Origin: Opitutia bacterium UBA4506 | Lineage (GTDB): Bacteria; Verrucomicrobiota; Verrucomicrobiia; Opitutales; Puniceicoccaceae | Reading direction: 5' to 3' | Assembly: GCA_002388665.1 (NCBI GenBank) | Contig: DGMY01000049.1 | Coordinates: 16,801 to 80,800, forward strand | Length of the DNA stretch: 64,000 nucleotides | Shown here: piece by piece, positions 29,311 to 38,363 of the stretch | Numbering within the stretch: position 1 is the first letter of the stretch | How the letters are laid out: the number at the start of each line of letters is the position of its first letter | Notes under the pieces: model-generated | Databases searched by the model: none | What the model saw: only the letters and a program-made list of their open reading frames with translations | What the model was told of the DNA's origin: nothing | Position numbers and translations under genes: made by a program

Positions 29311-31185
29311 ATGAAGCGAAATTTACCGAAAAATCGTCTGTTGCTCTGTGCTGCATTTCTATTCGGCATGCAGGCATCTGCAGCTGACCTCTACATGCTG
29401 CCTAACGGCGCCGGCTCCCAGAGCGGCGCGGACTGGGAGAATGCACTGTCCTATTCTGCGACAGATAATAGTTTAGAGCAGGCATGGGGAAAACTCGAAC
29501 CTGGTGACACACTCTTCTTAGGAGGAGGAGAATATAAGGCGCGGGGGATGAAGTTGAGCGCATCTGCTTCCGCAGAAAATCCGATCACGCTGAAAGGCGT
29601 CACTCAAGATGGCAAACGCCCTGTGTTTGTAGGAAGCTGGGAGAAAGAGGACAAAAGCAAGGGTTTCACCCTGATCCAGCTTTCTTCTGAATCCACTGGG
29701 TGGGTCTTTGAAAATTTTGAAGCACGCAAGGTGCGTAGTGCTTTTGAGACCCGGACACCCGGTCGGGTTTCGGAAGGGAAGATTCTGGACGTCGATGTTC
29801 AGGAGACCCGCGACGCATTTGTTTTTCGTGGTGGGGCGATGGCCGCCAAACCGGAAATTGGTTCGCACGACATTGAGATCCGCGACTGTGATGTAAAATA
29901 CTACACCAAGCGCGGATTCCGTTTTCGTGACGGCTGCTACGACATCCAGGTCATCAACTGCACCGCAGATGCCGGGGGCAAAGAGTGGTATGTAGAACCT
30001 TTCCCCATGAGTTTCAACGTAATCGGTGGCGCCAAGGGAACGAACGTGTACGACCACGACATTACTTTCATTGACTGCGTTGCTAGCAACAATTGGCACG
30101 TGAACGGTGACAGCTATTGGAATGGAGACGGATTCTGTGCCGAAGGCACCGCATACAACCTGACCTACATTCGCTGTGAGTCCTACGGAAATACTGACGG
30201 TGGCTGGGACGACAAGTCTGCGAATCCTCTTCTCATCGGTTGCATCGCCAAAGATAACAAAAAGAACTATCGTTTTTGGAGTGCCGCACCAGGACCTCTC
30301 TTGTGGAACTGCCTGTCATCAGACCCGGTAAAACGCGGCGGCAACTCCGACTACGTTGGATTGTGGACCAAGGGTAAGGTTCGGATTATCGGATCAAGCT
30401 TTGTCAATTCATCGAAACCTCTCGCCTTGAATGATTGGCGTGTGACTCCAGAACAGATGAAGGTAATGAGCATCGCGGTTAAAGATTCGCTCATCGAACT
30501 CCCAGCAGGGAAAGAGCTTTCCGGTCCGAATTATACGATCATCGATTCGGTGATTCGCCCGTTGGATTCAGAAGGCATTACCGTGGACGGCGTAGGCTAC
30601 AAGAAGGATACGCGCGACGCGGAAGTGCTGCTCGCAGAGGTTCGCCCTCTTCAGCCGTTGATCGAAAAAGAAGGTCGCCTGCTCGAGACCAAGCCTCTGA
30701 ATGTATTTTCGGAGAAGAACCCCAGCGGTTGGTACCTGAGTGGATGGCGCGATGCGAAGATCAAGATTGCCAAGGGCAAAGGTATCAATGGATCCAATGC
30801 GATTGAGATCACGACCAAGGGAAGCCAAGGCGGTGGTGCGAATTACCGTACTAAGCGCGACTCAGCGACGATCAAGTTTGCGAACTACCAAGACTCGGAT
30901 TGGAACTTGGTCATGTCCATACGGACGACCTCCGCGAGTGTTGGCGATCTTGAAATTCGCGCACTGACCATGGCTTCTTCGCCAAAGACGATTGAAATTG
31001 CACTTCCAGGGGTGTTGGACGGATCCGACACCAGCTGGCAGGAGATCAGCATTCCGTTGTCGGACCTGACAGATGGAGCGAGCGGCTCGAATTTCGAGAA
31101 CTTCGCCGGATTCTACATTCGGATGAATGGACCGATGGGCGGACCTCTCTACATCGACAACGTACGCCTAGTACCTGCAAACTAA
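29311..31185 (+). CDS. Secreted right-handed beta-helix protein, PL9 pectate-lyase-like, with C-terminal carbohydrate-binding-like domain
   Basis: A 624-residue exported protein. The ATG at 29311 gives a clean signal peptide (KRNLPKNR, then LLLCAAFLFGMQASA). The N-terminal part starts with DLYMLPNGAGSQSGADWENA, typical of secreted beta-helix proteins, then repeats of IxIRDCxV and LTYIRCESYGN coils. The segments SYWNGDGFCAEG and NTDGGWDDKS match the DGF/DGWD region of PL9 lyases. From about residue 475 a beta-sandwich (NVFSEKNPSGWYLSGW ... GPLYIDNVRLV) resembles carbohydrate-binding modules. It probably acts on a pectin-like or other polyuronide glycan outside the cytoplasm. Lower local GC and codon style differ slightly from neighbours. 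Confidence 0.85.
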   Translation: MKRNLPKNRLLLCAAFLFGMQASAADLYMLPNGAGSQSGADWENALSYSATDNSLEQAWGKLEPGDTLFLGGGEYKARGMKLSASASAENPITLKGVTQDGKRPVFVGSWEKEDKSKGFTLIQLSSESTGWVFENFEARKVRSAFETRTPGRVSEGKILDVDVQETRDAFVFRGGAMAAKPEIGSHDIEIRDCDVKYYTKRGFRFRDGCYDIQVINCTADAGGKEWYVEPFPMSFNVIGGAKGTNVYDHDITFIDCVASNNWHVNGDSYWNGDGFCAEGTAYNLTYIRCESYGNTDGGWDDKSANPLLIGCIAKDNKKNYRFWSAAPGPLLWNCLSSDPVKRGGNSDYVGLWTKGKVRIIGSSFVNSSKPLALNDWRVTPEQMKVMSIAVKDSLIELPAGKELSGPNYTIIDSVIRPLDSEGITVDGVGYKKDTRDAEVLLAEVRPLQPLIEKEGRLLETKPLNVFSEKNPSGWYLSGWRDAKIKIAKGKGINGSNAIEITTKGSQGGGANYRTKRDSATIKFANYQDSDWNLVMSIRTTSASVGDLEIRALTMASSPKTIEIALPGVLDGSDTSWQEISIPLSDLTDGASGSNFENFAGFYIRMNGPMGGPLYIDNVRLVPAN

Positions 31186-31630
31186 GTCGGGCTTTAATTC
31201 TCCTCCCTGACAATCGTCAGGAAGGAATGAACTTATCGGACCCTCTCCATCATGGCTCTGAACGCCATGGTGGGAGGAATCTCCGAAAAAGAGACAGGCC
31301 TACGAATTCTTACAAAAGCGACGGATCCCGATCCGTTGCTTTTTTATTGCAGGTGTCGGTGCCGCAGTCTGCCGGTCTCTTATGTGCTAAACGGCCCGGC
31401 ACGCGGCGTTTCCGCCAATTAGACAGCGGTAGGTTTGTATCCTTCGTCTTCCGACCGGCCTCGAATTCGATCATTGTCGCCCGAAGCTTCGGCAATAGGG
31501 CGCCCTGACAAGGATGGGCGGTTCACTCTCTAAAAAGCGGAGAGATTAGCTTCGATCGGCCGGAAATCCCCTGAGTCGTTGTCTCCTTAGCAGGAGAGTA
31601 AAATACGGACTAAACCTTACCGAACCGACC
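31186..31630. other. Intergenic region with a series of hairpins
   Basis: No protein gene is convincing here. Hairpins lie at 31206-31221 (CCTGAC/GTCAGG), 31242-31277 (about 14 bp with one bulge and a 7-nt loop) and 31314-31345 (the terminator listed separately); another dyad is TCTCCT/AGGAGA at 31582-31597. The run of structures followed by a strong terminator could be a structured 3' UTR or a small RNA. Confidence 0.5.
31314..31345 (+). terminator. Intrinsic terminator
   Basis: Stem AAAGCgACGGAT / ATCCGTtGCTTT (12 bp including one G-T pair) with a CCCG loop, running straight into a T tract. It lies about 130 bases after the beta-helix gene and fits a rho-independent terminator on the plus strand. 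Confidence 0.85.
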
Positions 31631-32185
31631 TTACAACGGGCGGTTATTGTAAATCAATTTCGAGGTATCGAAGCCTAAATTTGTGGCGCGATTGATATAT
31701 TGGTCCAACTGCTCTGCCGGGATCTGCGGTTGACGAGACAGCAACCAGAGAGTTTTACGATCTGGCGAGCCCACCATTGCAATGGAGTAGTCGGACTCGA
31801 GGGCGAAGATCCAGTAGTTCCCATAATCTGGTGGAGAGCCGAAAAGTTTGGCAAAGAAGTTGTCGATCGTAACCTTCAATTTTGCGTTCTGCGACCCCTC
31901 GACGGGAACCGCGGATCCAGTGACACTGTGTGTGGATCCATTTGGTTCGATGGCTGTATTCACGAGGGCGACGGTTCCATCTTTCTGGAGGGAATAGTCG
32001 GCCATCGCGCGTTCGTCCTCTTCTTGGAAAAAGACGGGTAGGCGGGCGATCTCGTACCACCGGCCGATGTACTGGTCCAGCTCTACCGCCTCAACAGTGG
32101 GCGGGGGATCGCTCGGGAGAGATTGGCAAGCTGTGGAGAGGGCAAGGCCTAGCAACGCGAGACTGAAGGTGAGAAGCCGAATCAT
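31631..32185 (-). CDS. blc: Outer-membrane lipoprotein lipocalin (Blc-like)
   Basis: A 184-residue bacterial lipocalin. The start at 32185 gives a signal peptide ending in a lipobox LSTA/C near residue 20. The lipocalin signature YIGRWYEIARLPVFFQ follows, then GTVALVNTA, YGNYWIFALESDYSIAMVGSPD and WLLSRQPQI, matching the Blc order of strands. Blc-type proteins bind fatty acids or lysophospholipids at the outer membrane and are induced in envelope stress. A TTG 15 bases upstream is a less likely start. Monocistronic; faces the beta-helix gene. Confidence 0.92.
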   Translation of the reverse strand: MIRLLTFSLALLGLALSTACQSLPSDPPPTVEAVELDQYIGRWYEIARLPVFFQEEDERAMADYSLQKDGTVALVNTAIEPNGSTHSVTGSAVPVEGSQNAKLKVTIDNFFAKLFGSPPDYGNYWIFALESDYSIAMVGSPDRKTLWLLSRQPQIPAEQLDQYINRATNLGFDTSKLIYNNRPL

Positions 32186-32351
32186 AGGTCTTAGAATCAA
32201 GCCCGATTCGAGTTCGTAGCAAACCGGGAGTCGAGATAGGTAAGCTATTTAACTCTCCGTGTATAGAGAATGAGTCGTTTCCGAAAGGGTCATCGTAGGC
32301 GGGTGGGAGCGGAACCAGCCAGCGGGGTTGAGGCGATCACTTGCAACGGCT

Positions 32352-32389
32352 CCAAAAATAAAGGCCGGCCCGTGGGAGAGCCGACCCTT
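32352..32389 (-). terminator. Intrinsic terminator of the sulfatase operon
   Basis: On the minus strand the stem AAGGGTCGGC / GCCGGCCTTT (10 pairs, two of them G-T) with an 11-nt loop is followed by TTTATTTTT. It begins about 30 bases after the sulfatase stop. Confidence 0.7.
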
Positions 32390-32422
32390 GAAAGTCGTCG
32401 ATTCAATTAGTTCGGGGAACTC

Positions 32423-33940
32423 TTAGAACCGTTTGTTCGAAAAGTACTCCACCTGCTCAGCGTATTTCTCACGCAATTCAGCGGCGCCTTCCTTTCGTCC
32501 CGTTTCTTCCAGGTACCCCAGGTATTTTTCGAAGCCTTTGATTCCGGGTTGCCCGTGACCAAAAGACGCGTGATTGGGGCCGCCTTCTTTGAAAACGGTC
32601 CACATCGGGTCGACTACATCGCTGGCAAAGCGGGACATCTTTTGCATCTGCGCGTCATGCCAGCGTGAGAGACGCCATTGCCCCTCGTGACAGAGTTCTG
32701 GATGACTCTCGGCGAGATTATTCTGCTCGTGGGGGTCATTCTCCATATCATAGAGCATTTCTTGCGGAAAGAGATGGAATCCATCGTGGTAGGTTCTCAT
32801 GTAGAGCCACTTACCCCAACGCACAGACCTCTGGCACACGTGGCAGCACTGGCTGATCGTAACCTCATCGCGTCCCACGTCCTCACCTTCGAGTAGGGCG
32901 GGCGCATAGGACTCACCATCCCAGATTGCCGGTTTGTCCCGCCCCACGAGATCCATAAGGGTCGGAGCCAGATCGAGATTGTAGTGAAACTTCGTGTTCC
33001 GTGTCCCGCTCGATCCGCCAGGGTACTTAATAATGAGCGGTACGCGGCAGGTTATCTGATCGGCGGTACCATGTTCACTGTAGATCCCCAATTCCCCGAG
33101 ATTTTCACCATGGTCGGCTGAGATCACGATCATCGTGTCGTCATAGGTACCTGCCTTTTTAAGGTCAGCGACAATCTTGGCAATCTGGTCGTCGACATAG
33201 CGCACTCCCATATCGTAACCGTCGATGACACGGCGGAGAGATTCGCGGTCCGTAGCCTTCCCCGGATGCTTCGGGTAGCGGGGGCTCTCGTCGCCATGGT
33301 ACATGCCGACCTCATGAGAACAGTGCGGCCCGACCTTTTGATTGTTTCGTTCGATTACTTCATCTGTAAGCCACTCGGGAAGAGGCTCGTCTGCGAACGG
33401 GTTCTCAAAGTCTTCGGGCGTCCGGTAGGGGGTGTGCGGATCCCAGTAATTGATGTGCAAATACCAATTGTCCTTCTCAGCGTTCTCTTGGATCCATTTA
33501 TCCACGACAGGTTGTACGACCTCGGCGGACTCCATGCCTCCCTGTCCGGTGTTGTGGATTTCGTTGAATCCCGCATAGAAGTGCCAGGCCGAGTGGCGCT
33601 GTCCGAATGGGCTAATCATGGCGGTATGGTAGCCGGCTTTCTGCAGCTGTCCGGCAAAACCCCGCGCGTCAAAATAATCCCGGAATCCTCTGTCTGCCCC
33701 CTGGACCTTCGGCTGTGAGGCCGTGCCGCCGTGGCCGACCACACCGGTTTGGATTCCGAATCGCCCGGAATAAAATGCGGTCCGAGAGGGGAGGCAAGGA
33801 GCGTCCGGAGTGTAGCATTGTTCAAACACAACTCCTTCGCTTGCGATCTGGTCGATTGCGGGGCTTGTGTTCCGGTGGTAGCCATAGCAACCGAGGTGAT
33901 CCGGTCTCTGGCTATCGATATCGATGTATAGAATTCTCAT
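32423..33940 (-). CDS. Type I sulfatase (formylglycine-dependent)
   Basis: A 505-residue alkaline-phosphatase-fold sulfatase. The maturation motif CLPSRTAFYSGR is present, with Cys49 to be converted to formylglycine. Metal-binding features follow: the N-terminal DIDSQRPDHLGCYGY with Asp residues, and VISADHGENLGE (the DHG pair). No signal peptide is visible, so it may act on imported sulfated mono- or oligosaccharides or be exported by another route. Only 7 bases separate it from the upstream IclR-type regulator. A formylglycine-generating enzyme is not in the window. Sulfated marine glycans are the likely target class. Confidence 0.92.
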   Translation of the reverse strand: MRILYIDIDSQRPDHLGCYGYHRNTSPAIDQIASEGVVFEQCYTPDAPCLPSRTAFYSGRFGIQTGVVGHGGTASQPKVQGADRGFRDYFDARGFAGQLQKAGYHTAMISPFGQRHSAWHFYAGFNEIHNTGQGGMESAEVVQPVVDKWIQENAEKDNWYLHINYWDPHTPYRTPEDFENPFADEPLPEWLTDEVIERNNQKVGPHCSHEVGMYHGDESPRYPKHPGKATDRESLRRVIDGYDMGVRYVDDQIAKIVADLKKAGTYDDTMIVISADHGENLGELGIYSEHGTADQITCRVPLIIKYPGGSSGTRNTKFHYNLDLAPTLMDLVGRDKPAIWDGESYAPALLEGEDVGRDEVTISQCCHVCQRSVRWGKWLYMRTYHDGFHLFPQEMLYDMENDPHEQNNLAESHPELCHEGQWRLSRWHDAQMQKMSRFASDVVDPMWTVFKEGGPNHASFGHGQPGIKGFEKYLGYLEETGRKEGAAELREKYAEQVEYFSNKRF

Positions 33941-33947
33941 AGGTGTT

Positions 33948-34721
33948 CTAAGAGCTGAGGGTTCTTTTTAGGTGTTCGAGTTTTGTTGTGGGATTTGGCT
34001 GTTTCCCAAAATTGTAGGCCTCCGCGAGAGCGAGAATCCCGCGCAGCTGCTTTGTCTTCTCATCGAGGGCGGCGGCGGCAAACCGACGGACTCCGTTGGA
34101 ATTGAAGAATTCGTCGTATGTCGCTTTTTCGATACGAGTTGCGGCGATCAGCTCACGGATCTTTCGAGTGTGAATTCGACCGAGCTCGCCATCCTTCAGA
34201 TAAATCGGGATCGACGAAATGTCCGGTGCCCGGCTACAGAAGGCGTGGCCTACGCGAGTGACGGCCTCGAATTCGGTTTTCCATGTCCTGATGAATCCTG
34301 GTTTGGCTTTTACGCACAATTCCGAATCCGGAAGGTGCTGGAGAACAAGCCGCAAACCGCCCTCGGTGACTTCATACCACTCCGCGGTGCAACCGGTAAG
34401 TTCACACAATTCCGGCATCCGTCCTTGGATGAGACGCCGGTAAGCTGCAGGGCCGGCCTCTAATGGTTCCAGAGACCATAGAGGACGGTATTGCTTATCC
34501 GGAAATCTTGCGACGACCCCTGCGGTCTCCAGGGTGTCCAGTATTCGGGCGAGAGAGGCTTTGGGAATTTCCAGTTGATTGGCCAGAGTTTCGAGAGACG
34601 CAGCTGTCTGCTGATTGAGCAACTGGAGGACCGCGATCCCGCGCAGGAGTGCGGGTGCCGGTGACTCGGTGTGGGCTAGTATTTCTGGGTTGCGGAGTTC
34701 CATATATGGGACATGAACCAT
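33948..34721 (-). CDS. IclR-type transcriptional regulator
   Basis: A 257-residue regulator with an N-terminal winged helix (LLRGIAVLQLLNQQTAASLETLANQLEIPK, i.e. the IclR HTH order) and a C-terminal effector-binding-like domain that is more divergent than in typical IclR proteins. The ATG at 34721 has GGAG eight bases upstream; another ATG lies at 34703. It is co-oriented with and 7 bases before the sulfatase gene, so it probably controls that gene and itself. Two CATATATG palindromes lie at its own start (separate entry). Confidence 0.82.
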   Translation of the reverse strand: MVHVPYMELRNPEILAHTESPAPALLRGIAVLQLLNQQTAASLETLANQLEIPKASLARILDTLETAGVVARFPDKQYRPLWSLEPLEAGPAAYRRLIQGRMPELCELTGCTAEWYEVTEGGLRLVLQHLPDSELCVKAKPGFIRTWKTEFEAVTRVGHAFCSRAPDISSIPIYLKDGELGRIHTRKIRELIAATRIEKATYDEFFNSNGVRRFAAAALDEKTKQLRGILALAEAYNFGKQPNPTTKLEHLKRTLSS

Positions 34722-34727
34722 ATATGA
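34700..34727 (-). promoter_or_regulatory. Pair of CATATATG palindromes at the IclR-type gene start
   Basis: CCATATATGG at 34700-34709 and CCATATATGA at 34718-34727 form two palindromes 18 bp apart, centre to centre. They span the start codon and first codons of the regulator gene. This is consistent with an operator for autoregulation, but part of the pattern is coding sequence and could be coincidental. Confidence 0.35.
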
Positions 34728-34825
34728 CACTCCAATGACCAATGGCAAGGAGATAGGCGCTCGGGCGGAAATGAATCGAAGAATAGCGCTTGCGGAGTCT
34801 TAACTGTCTCTTCTACGATGTAAAA

Positions 34826-34993
34826 ATGGCCCGTGTGCTATTTCTCTTATTGTTCACAGCGTTTACACTATCGTCGGTTTCCTGCCAGTCTGGAGGATCC
34901 ACCAAGTACCCCGCTGCACCCGGTACGCAGAGCGGTCGGGCGGACTCCCAAGTCGAGAAAAGCGTGGACCGGGTCTATTCCGACATGGATTAA
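34826..34993 (+). CDS. Small lipoprotein of unknown function
   Basis: A 55-residue predicted lipoprotein: MARVLFLLLFTAFTLSSVSC gives a signal with lipobox SSVS/C, followed by a short Gly/Ser/Pro-rich linker and an acidic end (QVEKSVDRVYSDMD). No family recognised. A YdbL-like gene follows 66 bases downstream on the same strand, so a joint envelope role is possible. Confidence 0.6.
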   Translation: MARVLFLLLFTAFTLSSVSCQSGGSTKYPAAPGTQSGRADSQVEKSVDRVYSDMD

Positions 34994-35059
34994 GTCTCAG
35001 GTGAATAAATACCCGCTTACTCCAATCCTTTTCCAATAGTATCCCAATCCAACATCACT

Positions 35060-35494
35060 ATGAAATCAGCAGCTAAATTCTCCCAGATCATCAGCATTGC
35101 CACTGTCTCACTTGCATCTTGCTTGTATTCACAATCCGATGAAGCGTCGGACCCAAACCTGGACGTTGCGGGACTGTCTGAGCAGTCAGCTGATTTGGGC
35201 TCTCTCCAGAATGAAATGGAGTCCAGAGTTTCTCAAATCTCTCTCCTAAAAGAGCAGGGGCTGGTTGGAATCACCAATACCGGTCAATTGGCACCTCGTG
35301 GAGATATCTCACCGATGCAGAGAAAGATGGTGGAACAGGAGAACAAGGACCGGACGGTTTACTGTCAGCTTTTGGCAAAGAAATACGGTGATTCAGTCGA
35401 AAAGATCCAAGAAGAATATGCTGCGAAGCGGATGAAGATCTCTGCTCCCGGTACTTGGATGCAGGATAAAGAAGGCGACTGGTATCAGAAGTAG
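35060..35494 (+). CDS. YdbL-family (DUF1318) exported protein, paralogue 1
   Basis: A 144-residue exported protein with an N-terminal hydrophobic segment (IISIATVSLASCLYSQS; a lipobox-like Cys is present) and a YdbL-type domain: LGSLQNEMESRVSQISLLKEQGLVG, then QRKMVEQENKDR and SAPGTWMQDKEGDWYQK. The same motifs recur in the second YdbL at 38591. In E. coli YdbL modulates the YnbE lipoprotein in the YdbH-YnbE inter-membrane bridge. This copy lies outside the ydbH-ynbE-ydbL cluster and follows a small lipoprotein, hinting at a second, related assembly. Confidence 0.85.
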   Translation: MKSAAKFSQIISIATVSLASCLYSQSDEASDPNLDVAGLSEQSADLGSLQNEMESRVSQISLLKEQGLVGITNTGQLAPRGDISPMQRKMVEQENKDRTVYCQLLAKKYGDSVEKIQEEYAAKRMKISAPGTWMQDKEGDWYQK

Positions 35495-35506
35495 GAACGG
35501 GCAGGG

Positions 35507-36370
35507 TTACCCCAGCTCGAACGAGGTGACCCCGTAGATTCCGTCTAGCGCTACTGCGGGCGCAGGCCCCCGATACATACGGGCGGTCTCGAATACCGGA
35601 GTCATTTGATGGTTTGTTGCCATTTGTAGCGCGGCCGGATTGGGCTCGGGAGTATCCAGGTAGAAGGTGTCACCGGCCGGTATCTCCTCTAGGAGTGCTT
35701 GCAGAATTGATTCGGCCACATCTGGATTTCGTGCAAAAAGGGGACCGATTTTCCATCCCTGTTCGCATTGGCGTATTATGCCGTATCCGGTGACTTGCTC
35801 CCCCTCACAGTAAGCGCAGCCATAGGAGTGTGGCAGAGCAGTCCAGCGGCGGAGGAATTCCAGACGATCCGCAGGGAAGTGCTCTCGATCGAATTGCTCG
35901 ATCAAATGCTTTGGAACGGTGCTAATGGGACGAATACATGGATGCGCAAAATTCGTACGCTTGGAAACGCCACTTTGCCGGATATTGCGGTAGGCGAGTT
36001 CGAAACCGGATTTTCGATAATTCTCCTGCTGATCAACCACTCCATCAAGTCCGATCACCCTAGTCCCCAGATGCGTCATTGCTGCGTTCCAGATCGCGAT
36101 ACCATACCCGTGCCCTCGGAAGGAAGGTTCGACGATATAGAAGCCAAGGAACCCAAAAGAAGCTCCGTATCGGACAGCGGAAATGACTGCGATTGGCTTT
36201 TCATTGATTTCTCCGATCCAGAAACCGGTGGGATCGACCGCGGAAAAGGCGGTCCTGTCATCGAGGCCTGGATTCCATCCTTCGCGATTTGCCCAGCTCA
36301 GAGCGATAGCGATCTCGGTTGGTTGCATCGGGCGAATGCGGAAATCTTCAGAAGTCATGGCTCCAATCAT
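35507..36370 (-). CDS. GNAT-family acetyltransferase, two-domain type
   Basis: A 287-residue protein with an N-terminal GNAT domain: FRIRPMQPTEIAIALSWANREGWNPG, then the acetyl-CoA loop EPSFRGHGYGIAIWNAA near residues 80-95. The second half (LEFLRRWTALPHSYGCAYCEGEQVTGYGIIRQCEQGWKIGPLFA) resembles the C-terminal GNAT-like half seen in YitI-type proteins. Substrate is unknown. It sits between two YdbL-related loci on the opposite strand and is not obviously tied to them. Start could also be the ATG four codons downstream (36358). Confidence 0.85.
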   Translation of the reverse strand: MIGAMTSEDFRIRPMQPTEIAIALSWANREGWNPGLDDRTAFSAVDPTGFWIGEINEKPIAVISAVRYGASFGFLGFYIVEPSFRGHGYGIAIWNAAMTHLGTRVIGLDGVVDQQENYRKSGFELAYRNIRQSGVSKRTNFAHPCIRPISTVPKHLIEQFDREHFPADRLEFLRRWTALPHSYGCAYCEGEQVTGYGIIRQCEQGWKIGPLFARNPDVAESILQALLEEIPAGDTFYLDTPEPNPAALQMATNHQMTPVFETARMYRGPAPAVALDGIYGVTSFELG

Positions 36371-36476
36371 GTCCTTGCGATTGCGTTTTGACGAGAGATT
36401 CTTCGCAGGCGATTGATGCCCGCCATGATCCTATTCTTGTCGGGTCGATCCCGAATCGATATGACTTGGGCACTGA

Positions 36477-38303
36477 ATGAAACGACTTCTGATCATTGCC
36501 TTACTGACCTTTGGATTGCTGCTAGTGGGTACGTGGTTCCTTCTTCCAGTGATTGCGGAGAGGGTGATACTGCGGAGTATCAAAGAGGCCGGATTTGAGA
36601 GCCCGGAGATTGACCGTCTCCGTGTAGGCTTTAACTCAAGCGAATTGGCCGGGTTGCGGATGGCTTGGCCGGACGGAGTTCTCGGTTTGGAAAGTTTGCG
36701 ATTGGCTTATAGCGTTCCCGTTCTCCTCGGGGGATCGGTCGAGAACATTGTCATCTCGGGTTTATTTGTCGACTGGATGCCCGCGAGCGGGGAGTCCGAT
36801 CTGCGGGAAAACAACACTGAGAAGCCCGAAGAGAAAATGGATGGATTGGAAAATTTTCGTTTTCCCGAAATCCCCGGTCTTCCCTTTCATTTGCTAATTT
36901 TCGACTCGGCTCGATTCAATTGGGGGAAACGGGAAGCAATGGCGGCTTCTCTTTTTGTTCGATCCGTCGAAGATCGGATTGAAGCGGCGGGGGCGATTCC
37001 AGGTTTTGGAACCCGTATTCACCTGTTGGGCAGACACGACCAAAACCAATTGCAAGAAGTCGACGCCTACCTCTCTACGGTCGACGTCGGGCATTGGATT
37101 GCCTGGGCGCAGGGGCCGGAAATGGATTCGATTCCACTTCAAGGCGGGCAGTTAGATTTTGGATTGAGTTTGGTTGAGTCGGAAAACGGAGGCGAAGTCG
37201 GTGGGACGTTACGAGCCGAGTTGCGGAATTTTGGCATACCTACGATCTCATCAGACAGTGACGGGCATTCCCTTTCTCTGGAAGTGAACGCGCTTCCCCG
37301 GAAGTATGGCTGGGATCTCCATCTCGAGGCGATCGATCAGACGGGAGGAATTACCTTCTCAGGAGTCCATTTTGTTCGGAATCACGGACCGATCTCGGGA
37401 GACGGATGGATGGGATTTGGACCCAGTAGTATTTCAGAGATCGGTTGGCTTTCGGGTATTGGTGGCGATGGAGTAGGGATCAGCCTCGGGGGAGAGATCG
37501 CCATGGTGATGCAATCGAGGCTAGCGGGAGAGCGATTTTCTTTGGGAGGAATCGTTTCTATCGAGAATGGGACCTTCGGATTGGATTCCGTGGCTCGGAT
37601 TGTACACGGATTCCGAGGACAAATCGGAATCGAAATTCTTCCCCGTTTTCGCACTTTGGGCCTGCAGAAATTTTACTGGGACGGTCTTAGCTATGATCGA
37701 TTCAGCTCGGGCCCGGGCGAAGTCGAATGGGAACTGCGCGACGGACGACAGTTTACCCTACAAACTCTGGAACAGAATCTTTTGGGCGGTGTATTGGAAC
37801 TCGATTCCCCGGTTCACTTGGATCTAGTGGAATCTGGACGTAACTTCGATGCTGGCCTCCACGTGCGGCGGATTGACCTCGCAAAGCTGGCCGATGCCTG
37901 TGGGCTTGACCAGATAGAAGCGGTAGGCCGTATGAGCGGAAGAGTTCGGCTCGCCGCAGTCGACGGTAAATTTACCAAAATGGAAGCCGGCCTCGATCTG
38001 GATACGGGGCAGGAGGCTTCAATAAAGTTTACCGATCAAGAATGGCTGCGCCGCGCAATTGGAGGTGGGCAATCGGATATTCTCGTCCAGGCCGTGAGCG
38101 ACCTGCGCCTGCAATCGCTTCATCTGGAAGTCTTCGCACTGCGAACGGGGCAACCCAATACATTCATCCGGATTCAAGGCAGTTCCCAGGTGCCGAATAT
38201 CAAGGCCCCCGAGATCAATCTCGACCTTAAGTTCCAGATACCTTTCGAGAAAATCTATCAGCTCATCCTTCTGGGGAAGCGGATCTCACTTTCTGGTCTC
38301 TAA
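36477..38303 (+). CDS. ydbH: YdbH-family AsmA-like inter-membrane lipid transport protein
   Basis: A 608-residue inner-membrane-anchored protein: one N-terminal helix (LLIIALLTFGLLLVGTWFLL), then a long periplasmic beta-rich region. The C-terminal part matches the YdbH domain order: NLLGGVLELDSPVHLDL, then RRIDLAKLADACGL, then GRMSGRVRLAAVDG, ending PEINLDLKFQIPFEKIYQLI. E. coli YdbH is longer (about 880 residues). Together with YnbE it forms a bridge across the periplasm that moves phospholipids to the outer membrane, redundant with TamB and YhdP. Genes for YnbE and YdbL follow directly, which supports the call. Confidence 0.82.
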   Translation: MKRLLIIALLTFGLLLVGTWFLLPVIAERVILRSIKEAGFESPEIDRLRVGFNSSELAGLRMAWPDGVLGLESLRLAYSVPVLLGGSVENIVISGLFVDWMPASGESDLRENNTEKPEEKMDGLENFRFPEIPGLPFHLLIFDSARFNWGKREAMAASLFVRSVEDRIEAAGAIPGFGTRIHLLGRHDQNQLQEVDAYLSTVDVGHWIAWAQGPEMDSIPLQGGQLDFGLSLVESENGGEVGGTLRAELRNFGIPTISSDSDGHSLSLEVNALPRKYGWDLHLEAIDQTGGITFSGVHFVRNHGPISGDGWMGFGPSSISEIGWLSGIGGDGVGISLGGEIAMVMQSRLAGERFSLGGIVSIENGTFGLDSVARIVHGFRGQIGIEILPRFRTLGLQKFYWDGLSYDRFSSGPGEVEWELRDGRQFTLQTLEQNLLGGVLELDSPVHLDLVESGRNFDAGLHVRRIDLAKLADACGLDQIEAVGRMSGRVRLAAVDGKFTKMEAGLDLDTGQEASIKFTDQEWLRRAIGGGQSDILVQAVSDLRLQSLHLEVFALRTGQPNTFIRIQGSSQVPNIKAPEINLDLKFQIPFEKIYQLILLGKRISLSGL

Positions 38304-38363
38304 ATGGGGTCGAGGAGGGCAATCGCCTTGAATTTGGACCATTCTTTTCGTAGGCTTCCTTCT

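Noticed and set aside
26211..31185. Horizontally acquired island bounded by repeats
   Set aside because: No integrase, transposase, tRNA or flanking direct repeat was found; only mild composition differences in the beta-helix gene.
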